From assembly GCA_020152595.1 (NCBI GenBank), contig JAIGNY010001647.1, positions 1,112,501 through 1,176,500 on the forward strand: DNA of 64,000 nt, read 5' to 3'. The position numbers and the translations under genes were made by a program. This stretch comes from Chiridota heheva (Eukaryota > Echinodermata > Holothuroidea > Apodida > Chiridotidae). Below the pieces are notes generated by a model. The model ran no database searches. It saw nothing but the letters and a program-made list of their open reading frames with translations, and was not told where the DNA came from. Positions 24,936-34,330 of this stretch are shown here, piece after piece (the first letter of the stretch is position 1; every line of letters begins with the position of its first letter).

Positions 24936-25427
24936 TGTTCTGCAGCAGGGTTCATCAATATAAATAGAAAACAATAGTTAATTTATTTTGATATGTTTAA
25001 AAAAGATTTGTATTTCCTAGGATTCGAACCCGGTCCCTCCGGACTATAGTGTTGTGTAATTACCAGTGATCTCTTGTTAAGTCATATGAAATGCAGTGTC
25101 ATTTCAATACCATGTAGTTTCCACGTAATACGATTCCAGGGTTATTCATTATATCAAAAGAAACATATGTTTAAAAATGTTATTGATTTGATTAATGGGT
25201 TGAGAGAAATATAATATGTTATTCTATAATTATTGCAGTAAAATATCACGCTTAATGTGAATTTATGTTCATGTTTATCATGCATATCATTATATGTTTT
25301 GTTATTATTAAGCGGGAATATCTTGGCGGGAATTGCTTTATTTGAAATGAAGAATGTGTAAATAGATCAGTTGATATAAAGGAACCAAAGAGCTCGGAAC
25401 TAATTATTTTTGTTCACCTTGGGAACA
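24936..25427 (+). repeat. BEL 3' LTR
   Basis: 492 bp, about 96.5% identical to the 5' LTR by hand count. It carries a 9-bp insertion near 25,280 and keeps the TATAAA (25,375-25,380) and the antisense T-arm-like box near 25,018-25,032. Confidence 0.97.
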
Positions 25428-25432
25428 GACCC
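25428..25432 (+). repeat. Target-site duplication, right copy (GACCC)
   Basis: It matches 18,220-18,224 exactly; the Maverick sequence resumes directly after it. Confidence 0.9.
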
Positions 25433-25451
25433 CTCTTAGAAAACGATAAAA

Positions 25452-26188
25452 ATGAAGAAATCTGTTATCATTCCCTTGGCTCAATACGAGGCTTTAACCA
25501 CAAATTATACTATTCCTTCAGTCGGAAAAAAATTACCGTTTGACATTAGTACAGAACTGCGTAGGGTATTGAACAGTTCGCTATCTGCGGATGAAAAAAT
25601 TAAACGTTATGCAGAATTAATGCATGAATACAAGCGTTATGATCCAGAGAATATACGCCGTGAAGCTACATTCAATCCTCCGACAATCCTCTGACAACCC
25701 CAGAAAATATTCATTTACCTTTCAAAACCCATCCCGGTAGCAGTGAGGTAGAAGTTCCCAGACTTCCAGCGTCTTCATTGACCGAAAAAGACCAATTAAA
25801 AGCAAGAGCTTTTTTGAATGCTACTTGGAAGGATAGGGGGAGAGGGGGGGGGGAGGTCAATCAACAGGGAAATTTGCTGACAGATGATGGACAAGCGATT
25901 AGAGATTCAAATCGAAGTGATATTCTGATACAAAGTGCTTCTCCCATGCGGAAACTGTCCGCCCAGGGTATGACAAATTTCGCGGATTTGTTGGCTGATA
26001 CTGATGTACCAATCAGTGTAATTCCAAACAGAGCTTTGAAGGAAATGGTACTGAACAAACGAATGTCGGACCCGCTGCCTAAATGGGGTATAAAAGAAGA
26101 GGAACCTGCAAGTGACGACATTTCGCGTAGCGATCTGTCGGACATAATACCTGATGATATTGTAATAGAACGAGGAGTAACAGGTTAA
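25452..26188 (+). pseudogene. Conserved Maverick protein of unknown function, one frameshift
   Basis: ATG at 25,452 opens KKSVIIPLAQYEAL, then LNSSLSADEKIKRYAELMHEYKRY. This matches a small protein seen in many Mavericks (a pattern of Leu-Ser-x-x-x-Lys ... Tyr-x-x-Leu-x-x-Tyr). The frame stops at 25,694, but the next frame carries straight on through about 25,690-26,188. That part has a G-tract insertion (25,838-25,856) and NFADLLADTDVPISVIPN, the equivalent of that family's C-terminal block. So this is one gene with a frame change. Its role is unknown; it sits between the ATPase/small-protein cluster and the integrase, where structural or accessory genes usually lie. Confidence 0.6.
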
Positions 26189-26313
26189 GTGAAAGACTGG
26201 GTTCCAATTTAAATGGCGTCTCCACCCACATCCAGTGTGTCTGATTTTTTTACGTAGAATTAACTGCTCGTGCACCTGTTGCGAGGGGCATACGATAGCA
26301 AGGGATTACATTG

Positions 26314-27370
26314 ATGGCAAAAAACGACGAAATCTTAAAGGATTGGTACAAGCTGTTGGAGCCTTTTGGCTTCGTCGGACAAGGGGCTGCGGTAAAACAT
26401 CGGGAGGGGGTGCCGACAAAGCAAGTGAAAGAGTGGCTGAAGTCACAGGAAGTGTACAGCCTGCACCGGCCAAAATTAAAGAAATATCCTAGACTGCATG
26501 TAAGGGTGTTTGGGAAAGGGGAGCAATGGCAGGCAGATTTAATGGCCATGGAATTAGTGGCATCCCAGAATAAAGGTGACAATTTCATTTTATTAGTTAT
26601 TGATGCCTTTTCTAAAAAAGGTTGGCTGGAATCTGTTAAACGTAAAACAGGAGCTTATGTTGCCGAAGCATTACATACAATTTTTAACAGAGCTGGGATA
26701 AGCCCGTTGAAACTTCAAACGTATAAAGGGACTGAATTTATAACAAGAAAGTAAAAAAACTTTTGGATAGCTTTATAATCAAATTGTTCTCAACAGACAG
26801 CGATGTTAAAGCTAGTGTTGTTGAGCGCTTTAATAAAACAGTGAAAAATACATTATGGGAGTATTTTACTTACATAGGGAAGCCGATATGGGTGGATATA
26901 CTTTCACAAGTTGTTGAAGGATACAACAAGAGGTTTCATACAGCAATTAAAATGGCACTATGGTAATTGATACTAATCAAAAGCAAGTGTGGGAAACATT
27001 GTATGGCTCAATTGAAACTTAAAAACCGAGGGACAAAATTGAAGTAGGAGACATGGTTAGAATATTAAAAGATAGAGGTATTTTTGGCAGAGTGTATTAG
27101 TAGAACTGGACGGTTGAAATTTTTGAGGTCACGGATGTGATATTTCACGAACGTACTATGTACAAATTGCAAGACCAGCTGGGTGAAGTTCTCACTGGTT
27201 CGTTTTACCCCAAGGAGGTACAAAAAGTTTTAGCTCCTGAAGTGTTTAAGATTGAACGTGTTTTGCGCACACGTGGGACAGGCGCTAGGAAAGAATGTTT
27301 TGTCAAATGGCTGGGGTATGATGATAAGTGTAATTCCTGGATTAACGACGGTAATTTTGTAAATGGCTGA
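26314..27370 (+). pseudogene. Maverick retroviral-like integrase with chromodomain
   Basis: ATG at 26,314. An N-terminal helical domain with VKEWLKSQEVYSLHRP precedes the catalytic core: WQADLMAM (first Asp, about 26,535), LLVIDAFSKKGWLE, then LQTYKGTEF near 26,720, where Tyr replaces the second catalytic Asp. After a stop/frame change at about 26,752 comes ASVVERFNKTVKNTLWEYF (catalytic Glu, about 26,825) and YNKRFHTAI. More frame changes lead to FYPKEVQKVLAPEVFKIE and a chromodomain-like VKWLGYDDKCNSWI (27,300-27,345). It would insert the element into host DNA, with the chromodomain biasing the site. Stops plus the lost Asp show it is dead. Confidence 0.85.
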
Positions 27371-27475
27371 GCGTAGAGATTTTACATGGACCGTGCCTAG
27401 CAATGCTGGAATGACAAAATTTCCGAATGATACCACTTCCAATTTTACAGTCTCTACACAGAAACGTATCCTTTA
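27364..27475 (+). pseudogene. Start of another Maverick gene, truncated
   Basis: ATG at 27,364 overlaps the integrase stop and opens AERRDFTWTVPSNAGM, then FPNDTTSNFTV. This is the N-terminal signature (PSN-x-x-M, FP-x-N/D-T) of a protein commonly located beside the integrase in Mavericks and adintoviruses. The family match ends at about 27,475 and a stop follows, so only ~37 codons remain. It marks the right breakpoint of the element. Confidence 0.6.
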
Positions 27476-27639
27476 AAGGGTCCGTGAAAAGTCGGAGTAA
27501 TATCGGCATATTTCCCCGATAATATATTTTTGGTAAGCAAATGGAACACCACTTTTAAGAACATATATCACAGCACCAAAATAGCTGTTTCTGGTACCTG
27601 GAACATTTACTGATGCACGTTTACTTGAAGTTTTTGGTA

Positions 27640-28375
27640 AATGGTTACATTTTAAATACCAAGTTTACAAAAGTTTCGTGTTTATGATGCGTATCCGTAA
27701 CCGGAAAAATTATAAACATGGTAAGTGGTTTCACGATGCGTTTACGATATGCTAAGAAATATCCTTTACATTTCTGTTGGCAGAAATATCATAAACATCT
27801 TCTCTTAAATATACACCATGTTTACAGGATAACGTAAATTTCTTAAACATGGTCAGCATACTTAAGCAGAATTTCAGCAAGCGTATATTCTGGAAACATG
27901 TAAAAAGACATTTTTAAGCTGCGTTTCCATTGTAACTTATATTTCATAAACATGGTATGAACATTTCCGTGAAATTTCCGATAACCTAAAGTTCATAAAC
28001 TCCATTTGCAGATTTACTATACGTTTACGAAGTAACTTATATTTCATAAACATGGTATGAACATTTCCATAAAGTATCCGATAACGGAAATTTCCTAAAC
28101 TCCATTTGCAGATTTACTATAGGTTTACGAACAAACTTAAACTAACTAAACATGTATTAAACGTTTCCGTTAATATCCGGCAACGGATAATTTGTTAATT
28201 TGGTTTGTGTATTTCTTACGTGTTTAAGATCAAACTTAAATTTCATAAACATTGTTTCAGTGTTTCCGTAGAAGATACAATAACGGATAACTTGTAAACT
28301 CTGTTTATTTATTTCCAACGCGTTTGAGAAATGACATAAATTTCATAAACATGGTTACAGCGTTTCATGCATAAA
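27640..28375. repeat. ~100-bp satellite, about 5-7 diverged units
   Basis: The motif ACTTATATTTCATAAACATGG recurs in variant form at about 27,831, 27,931, 28,031, 28,131, 28,230 and 28,331, a period of 100 bp. Units also share TTCCGATAACGGA, a TTTGCAGATTTACTATA-like block and CGTTTACGA. The two middle copies (27,931 and 28,031) are nearly identical and the outer ones are older. There is no coding capacity. Confidence 0.9.
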
Positions 28376-28851
28376 AAATATCATGTGCACAAAAACACTT
28401 TATCTCCTACGATCATGATTACCAGGATTTGTGTCTTCATTTCTTCATTTATGCGTTATATGTCAAAAACCCTACAATTAAAAATTGTTAAATGTCATCA
28501 ATGAACGAAAGAGATCACCAACTTGAATTATGATATATTTAATAGAATTATGCCGTAATTCCTGGATGAAAATATTTGTTCACACAGAGAAAGCATTAGA
28601 CCAAAAAGTGAGGGCTCTTGTTTTTGCGAATTTCACAGATATATTATCCACAACAGATAAACAACAATAAATTTAATGCTTTCAGAGCGCACAGACAACG
28701 TGAGGGCAAAGGTCACTTGAATATTCATATCAACCAGAAAATTACTATATACTGTTGCGTGCTAGATAAGCATTCGATGTTTTTGCCACCCCTCCCCCCC
28801 CCAAAAAAAAATCAATAATATACGCCATCACATTTCATTCTAGTACCCCTT
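28376..28851. other. Intergenic, no gene seen
   Basis: Low-complexity AT-rich sequence with a C-run/A-run at 28,793-28,810. Nothing supports a gene here. Confidence 0.5.
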
Positions 28852-29063
28852 TCAGTTGTTAAGTTGTCCAAAATTGCCGTATACCTGTTCCCAGACATTC
28901 GCTGTTCCTGCAACATCATAATTAATATGCGGTTCTTCAAAAGTTGTTTGATCATTACCAAAACACAATGGATTAACATAAGAAAGTAAGTCTGTCATCT
29001 GTTCATGCAACACAAATATATGTCCAATTTGCAAATCGCATATTACACCTACAAATTCATATG
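28852..29063 (-). CDS. Candidate terminal exon of an unknown gene
   Basis: On the minus strand an acceptor, TTTTACCACTAATTTACAG, precedes 29,063. From there one frame stays open for 69 codons to a stop at 28,852. It includes YEFVGVICDLQIGHIF and VWEQVYGNFGQL, a composition more protein-like than most frames here. No family is recognised, and no upstream exon was found within the satellite-rich DNA to its left or right. It could be chance. Confidence 0.3.
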
Positions 29064-29462
29064 CTGTAAATTAGTGGTAAAATGTTCATCCATTTTGATA
29101 CTTGGTTTTTACTAGCCTATATCTTAAACAGTTTAACCGGTGGCGGCGTTACAGGGAGCACTGGGACATCCCCCGCGAGATTGTTTTCCCCCAGAAAACT
29201 ATGTTAAGTGACATATATTTGATCTGGTTTATCTGTTCATAATCTTTGCCCCCCACACCCAACAGGCCTCCATGAGACAAAAATGCCCTCTCTTCTCCGC
29301 ACCATCAAATTCCTGACGCCCCACTCAGTTTATCTATGATGTCACCTCTCATATAAGTTAAAAGCATAACTGATATGTCCACCAGCTATATGATGTTTTT
29401 CCAACTTCATTGCTTTATAATTATAAAAGCCGTGAAAACTAAAGTTTCTGGGAAATTTTAGT

Positions 29463-30360
29463 GAAAAAACGACATAAGAAGCGCCAAAAAACGACGTAAA
29501 AAGTGCGTCAAAAAATGACGTAAAAAGTGCGTCAGAAAAACGACGTAAAAAGTACGCCAGAAAAACGACGTAAAAAATTGCCACAGAACCTCAGCCCATT
29601 TAGTAAAAAAACGACGTAAAAAGTACGGTAGAAAAACGATGTAAAAAAGTGCGTCATAAAAATGACGTAAAAAGTGCGGTAGAAAAAGAAGGTAAAAAGT
29701 GCGTCAGAAAAACGATATAAATAGTGCGTCAGAAAAGACGTAAAAAGTGCATCAGAAAAACGACGTAAAAAGTGCGTCAGAAAAACGACGTAAAAAGTGC
29801 GCCAGAAAAACGACATAAAACGTCCGTCAGAAAAACGACGTAAAAAAGTGGTCCAGAACATCAACCCAATTAGTAAAAAAGCGACGTAAAAAGTGCGCCA
29901 GAAAAACGACGTAAAAAGTGCGTCAGAAAAACAACGTAAAAAGTGCGTCAGAAAAACGATGTAAAAAGTGCGTCAGAAAAACGATATAAAAAGTGCGCCA
30001 GAAAAACGATATAAAAGTGCGCCAGAAGAACGGCATAAAAAGTGCCCCCGAAAAACGATATAAAAAGTGCGCCAGAGCCTCAACCCAATTAGTGAAACAA
30101 AAAAATATATATATAAAGAGTGCGCCAGAATCCCTGCCCAATTAGTGAAAACAAAAACGAAGTAAATACGACATTAAAAGTGCGCCAGAGCCTAGTGCGC
30201 CAGAATCCCAGTACAATTAGTGAAAACAAATGAAGTAAAAACGACATAAAAAGTGCGCCAGAACCTCATCCTAATTAGTGAAAACGTAAACGACATAAAA
30301 AGTGCGCCAGAACCCCAGCCCAAATAGTGAAAACAAAAACGACATAAAAAGTATGAAAAT
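29463..30360. repeat. ~25-bp minisatellite (AGTGCGTCAGAAAAACGACGT...)
   Basis: More than 20 units of roughly AGTGCGTCAGAAAAACGACG plus TAAAA run with period 25. From about 30,060 the units lengthen by an insert CC(C)AATTAGTGAAAACA every 45-60 bp. A related CCATTTAGTAAAAAA insert also occurs at 29,590 and 29,865. The minus-strand frames of repeated Arg-Arg-Phe-Ser-Asp-Ala-Leu-Phe are a translation artefact. Confidence 0.97.
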
Positions 30361-30465
30361 TTATGACAGAAAAAATATTGTTTTGTTTTATTATCATTTT
30401 ATCAATTTTTTTTAATATCATCTATATATACTTATTTTTTTTTCTTTCTACATTTTTAATAACAA

Positions 30466-30700
30466 GCAAGGAATAATAAGTGTAAAGCGCAGGGAATAAT
30501 AAGTGTAGAGCGCAGATAATATCAAGTGTAGAGCACGGTCGACATAAATAGTGGTGTGTGTAGAGTACATATGTATTCAGAATGGAGAAGGATAGAGCAC
30601 AGGACAACATAGACAGTGGTGCATGGTAAAGTACAGGACAACATATTTAGTGGCGGGTTATCATAGATAGTATCGCGTGTAAAGCATGGTCGCACTTTTG
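30466..30700. repeat. Second tandem repeat, AGTGTAGAGC-type
   Basis: Diverged units around AATAATAAGTGTAAAGCGCAGG and ATAGTGGTGTGTGTAGAG recur every 25-45 bp. They share the AGTG-core phrase with the minisatellite to the left and look like a derived block. Confidence 0.7.
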
Positions 30701-31025
30701 ACATCGTTTTTTTTTTGGTTGAGGTTCTGGCGCACTTTACGGTCGTTTTTGCATCCATTGGTTCTGGGATTCTTTTTGCGTTGTTTTTCTGACGCACTTT
30801 TTATGTCGTTTTCTTGTTTATTTTACTTTTTTATTAAAATAATTAAAAAATTATTTGAAAGATATATATAAATATTTTCTGTCATAATTTTTCAATAGTG
30901 GTGGGTATAAAGTGCCCAGTCCACCAAGTGAAACGATCGCAAAAGTGTCCCAGAACCAAAACGACCGCAAAAAGTGTCCCAGAACCAGTGGACGCAAAAA
31001 CGACCAAAAAAGTGTCCCAGAACCA
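30690..31025. repeat. Inverted and direct blocks of the same minisatellite family
   Basis: At 30,690-30,815 the minisatellite occurs in reverse orientation (TTTTTCTGACGCACTTTTTA). At 30,925-31,025 it is direct again, with a variant unit AAAAAGTGTCCCAGAACCA. Between them lies AT-rich spacer. The pair makes a large inverted repeat with the main array. Confidence 0.85.
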
Positions 31026-31600
31026 GCCTTTTGTATACTACTAAATCTTACACATTATTTATACTTTATGCACGTATTTACAAACCTTGCACGTTACACT
31101 ACTCCTGAACTCTTTTGCCTAATGTTCCTTCGTGAAATAATTGAGGGTGTAAGTATTTACCACAGCTGTCTAACAAAGTACCCGTTTTGAGTGGGTGATT
31201 CCGATTGTATACACATAATGCCATTTTGAAGCTAACCTAGTGATACAGAATAGTGGGGATTTCCATTTTCGCACCTTGTTCGTATAAGCTATACGAGTTG
31301 TAATGGCACATTGTTCGTTCGGGTAAATCTATTTAGGGCGAACTTTGATTACGCACTTTTAAGCATCTATGTATACTGGTATACGGTATACGGAGTAAGA
31401 AACCGAATTTTCATCTTGAATGAGGTAGATATTCGGAAAGTAGATATTCCCGTTTTCTCGCAAGACGAACAGCTTTAACACTCTTGAGCAACTTGAAGTG
31501 ATATTTGGAGTTAAAAGATACCACAACTAGACAACGATGGTAACGTAAGAAATGTTTGTTTTTTCCTCAAAAGAATCAGTTGCATATAGTGTTATAAAGT
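31026..31600. other. Intergenic, no gene seen
   Basis: No supported ORF. A TATACTGGTATACGGTATACGG string near 31,372-31,397 is locally palindromic but short. Confidence 0.5.
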
Positions 31601-31775
31601 GGCAAGTGCCTTCTCGTATGAAGGAAGCATTACTTAGCTGCATAGATGTGTTATGAACAGGGCAAGTGCCTGCTCGTATGGAGGAAGCTTTATTTAAGTG
31701 TATAAATGTGTTATGAACAGCGCAAGTGCCTCCTTGTATGAAGGAAGCTTAACTTAGCTTCAATTTCTGCTATAA
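31601..31775. repeat. 60-bp tandem repeat, three copies
   Basis: GGCAAGTGCC starts units at 31,601, 31,661 and 31,721 (third CGCAAGTGCC). Each continues with TCGTATG(A/G)AGGAAGC and, in the first two, ATGTGTTATGAACAG. The third diverges after about 45 bp. Confidence 0.95.
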
Positions 31776-32299
31776 AACCATTAAATATTAACTACAGCTT
31801 GCTATTATACTCTTATCATTATTCCTGGTATATATTCACTGCAATGTAAAAAGCATTGCAAAGTAAGCCTATGCTTGCACTTACGAAGCCTTCAGATGCT
31901 ATTTGATTTTCAATATTGGAATGTTGCCTCAAAAAGTACAACACTGAAAGGAACGAGACGTTAGACTCTACATCAGCTGTCCTGGTGACAGAATTCACGA
32001 CTATTCGGGCTTTCAAGAAGCTTGCATGTGGCTATTGAAGAAAGTAGGCAGTGGTGGGAGCACTAGCAAATCTGTTGGTTATAAGTAATTCGAGCTTTGG
32101 GGATGCAGTTGAAGTCTTCTCTGTTTAGTATCTACACAATTCAGGCCTAAAAGCATTCGAAAACACTTTTAAACCTGGAAAATTGTGTGTGTTATATTTC
32201 CATCGTAATACAACGTTGGAATCTAGACCTACCACTCTACCTGTATATATCTGAAACAAATCTTTGATATAAATAGAAAATCTCTTTTCGTTTCATCCA

Positions 32300-33020
32300 C
32301 TGACTAATACAGAAAGTTCCATTACAATGATGTACAAAACGGTGCCATGTCTCTACCCATCCTATCCTAACAGCATATTTTCCTCCCTGATGACATTCAG
32401 CCACCCATAATTCCTTTTGGCCCTCACTTGTTCCATTCAATGTTCCATACATCCATCTACACCTCTCTGATGCCAAATAAATAACTGCCGAATTTTATTC
32501 TCCCTCCTCGATGCACAGTTTCCCCGATTATATCCACCCATTCTCAATGTCATTTATCTCTCATCAATACTGTAGCTTCACTAATGGGTCCCAAATAGCA
32601 TCCATTCTTCACTAAGGGAATACATCCCACACAGATGGTATATATCCTTCTCCAATGCCATCCATTCCTTCCCGAGGGCAGTGGTCATTTCTAAAGTTTA
32701 CATATCCATGTATCCAACATCTTTCACCTCTGGTATCCATCCACAGTCTATCTACCCTCCCCATTGCAACATACACCTATTTCCCCAGGGTCCTTCATAA
32801 TTCATTCCATGATTTCATCCATAATCCATGCCATCCATCTCTCCAGATTTTCTTCAACTCGCCTGATTCCAACTATCCCTCAACAATGATGCATATCCCT
32901 CTTCATGCAACCGTTCCTAACTAATACCATTAACCCATGTAATTGATCCGTCAGATGTTATCCATGATCCTTTCCTAAAGTCACCAACCCACACCTCCCA
33001 TATTTCATTATCCCTCCACC
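32300..33020. repeat. Degenerate pyrimidine-rich CATCC(A/T) tract
   Basis: Phrases such as CCATCCATTC, TATCCATC and TATCCCTC recur irregularly, roughly every 30-45 bp over 700 bp, on a C/T-rich plus strand. It looks like an old minisatellite. The 89-codon frame at 32,655-32,924 (Pro/His/Ser-rich) is a product of it. Confidence 0.6.
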
Positions 33021-33123
33021 ATCGAAAAAATAATCATCAAAATAGTTATGGAAAATATGATTTTCCGTTTTAATATGCCAATTTTCGGGTTTCTATTTGA
33101 AAGTCTTTTCGTTTTCATTCTAG

Positions 33124-33460
33124 TACAAGAATTGTTTACTCGGCGAATGACCTAATGCGCGGAAATCATATCGCATTAAAAGCATGGTTCCTTCACTCGA
33201 GATGCCACGCTATTGTAACTAGAGTGGAAGACAACAAAATCACAGTGGTGCAGTATACCTACAGATATGGCTTGGTCCAATTAACGCTTTCATTCCCAGA
33301 AGACGGTGTCAGTGTCGTCAGCTATTATACTCACGAAAGTTGTTCTCACGAAGAGTCGGCGATTCGAGCAGAAACGTTCCTCACCAGCAATACAATCCGA
33401 CCGTATAATTTGCTCTCCTTCAATTGCAAAGACTTTGCCCAAAGCTGTCGGATTTGCTAG
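33124..33460 (+). CDS. LRAT-like (NlpC/P60 superfamily) domain exon
   Basis: A splice acceptor, CGTTTTCATTCTAG, precedes 33,124, and the frame is open from there to TAG at 33,458. Residues read SANDLMRGNHIALKAW, SRCHAIVTRVE, and near the end YNLLSFNCKDFAQSC. This order (G-x-H-I, a His in a beta strand, then Asn-Cys-x-x-Phe) is that of the LRAT/H-rev107 domain: thiol acyltransferases or phospholipases whose Cys in the NC motif forms an acyl intermediate. The usual NCEHF is NCKDF here. Between them, SHEESAIRAETFL fits the helix before the NC box. At about 112 codons it covers most of one domain; earlier exons must lie upstream. Substrate unknown. Confidence 0.6.
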
Positions 33461-33699
33461 GCTTCACTTGGCAGTTCCCAATACAATAACTCTGGATGAG
33501 ATATTTCTAGGGAATAACGAGATCTAAAAAAAAAGTATATATAAAGGTAGATAGTTAGCTTCTTCTTCATTTCTATTAAATCGATTTTGACGTTATGAAT
33601 GAAATGTTGAAATAAATTTAAAGTTAACTGTATATAATATGTTTGAATTTTGAGTTGAGAGTGATTACAGTTTGAGAATATTTACGATTTAATAAATAG

Positions 33700-34330
33700 G
33701 ATGCTTGATTTGATTAGAAATCTTTTTGGTTTTCTTGGTAGAGAGGTTCTTCTTAATTAGTATAAGCAGTTAGTCAGGCCTTACCTTGGGCATGCTGAGT
33801 ATGCTATTCAGGCGTGGAGTCCCTTTTATGAAAAGAATAAGTTCATTTTGGAGCAGGTTTAACGAATAGATACTTATTCCCGAAGTAAGGATTTTGTTAT
33901 GAATTTAGGTTGCGAATTCTTTGTTTGACGACGCTTGAGTTGAGAAAAGTACGTGGCGATATGATTTCGGTTTTTAAATTCCCATCTGGTAGTGATGCTT
34001 TGACTTCCTTTAATATCTTGCATGTTTCAGCTATTCCTCATGTGACACGTGGCAACAGTTTGAAGTTGATTAAAGAGTTCTCACGGATAGATATTCGGCG
34101 TTTTAGCTTTTCGCAAAGAGTTGTTAATGAGTGGAAAGGTTTGCGTGAGTAGGTAGTTAGTTCTAATTTTGTTCACAATTTCAAAGTCAACATTGATAAG
34201 TTCTTTACTAAGTCTGGGCGTCTTTGAATGATTTTTGTGTGTGTGTGTGGTGGTGGTGGTGTTAGTTTGGGCTTTTTATGGGGTAACTCAGCCTTCTTAG
34301 CCCGTCATCTTGTTATGTTATGTTTATGAA
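33700..34330 (+). pseudogene. LINE 3' end: CR1/L2-like reverse transcriptase C-terminus
   Basis: From 33,700 the sequence encodes, with several stops, the C-terminal part of a non-LTR retrotransposon ORF2: YKQLVRPYLGHAEYAIQAWSP (in part), LEQV, then VRGDMISVFKF, RRFSFSQRVVNEWKGL and VHNFKVNIDKFF. Order and motifs (Y-x-x-L-V-R-P, R-G-D-M-I, F-S-x-R-V-V-N-E-W) are those of CR1/L2-type elements. The 3' UTR has a GT/GGT simple repeat and ends near TGTTATGTTATG. It is broken and 5'-truncated, as LINE copies usually are. Confidence 0.8.
34236..34263. repeat. (GT)n(GGT)n microsatellite in the LINE tail
   Basis: A short GT run passes into GGT repeats within the 3' UTR of the LINE remnant. Confidence 0.9.

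Larger units (their letters stand above)
18225..25427 (+). mobile_element. BEL/Pao LTR retrotransposon, 7.2 kb, nested in the Maverick
   Basis: The structure is complete: 5' LTR, primer-binding site, leader, gag, protease, reverse transcriptase, RNase H, integrase, C-terminal domain, polypurine tract and 3' LTR, flanked by GACCC. Gag with DUF1759, CX2CX3HX4C zinc knuckles, the protease/RT order and a DUF5641 tail are BEL/Pao hallmarks. The long reading frame is broken by five in-frame stops (near 20,068; 20,419; 22,384; 23,035; 23,668), plus frame changes near 22.4-22.6 and 24.13 kb. LTRs differ by about 17 substitutions and one 9-bp indel (about 3.5%, hand count), so it is not new. Confidence 0.95.
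14477..27475 (+). mobile_element. Decayed Maverick/Polinton (adintovirus-like) element
   Basis: All remnants read on the plus strand in the order DNA polymerase B, ATPase, small protein, small conserved protein, retroviral-like integrase with chromodomain, and the start of another conserved protein. This gene set is diagnostic for Mavericks/Polintons, large virus-like integrating elements related to adintoviruses. Capsid and protease genes and the long terminal inverted repeats are not seen, so the unit is truncated on both sides. Minus the BEL insert, about 5.8 kb remain of what is usually 15-20 kb. Every gene except the short terminal piece has frameshifts, stops or lost key residues. Confidence 0.85.

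Noticed and set aside
29342..30141. Minus-strand frames of 72-110 codons with repeated RRFSDALFTSFF-like text
   Set aside because: The 25-bp minisatellite produces the periodic peptide; there is no start context, no splice signal, and units mutate without regard to codons.
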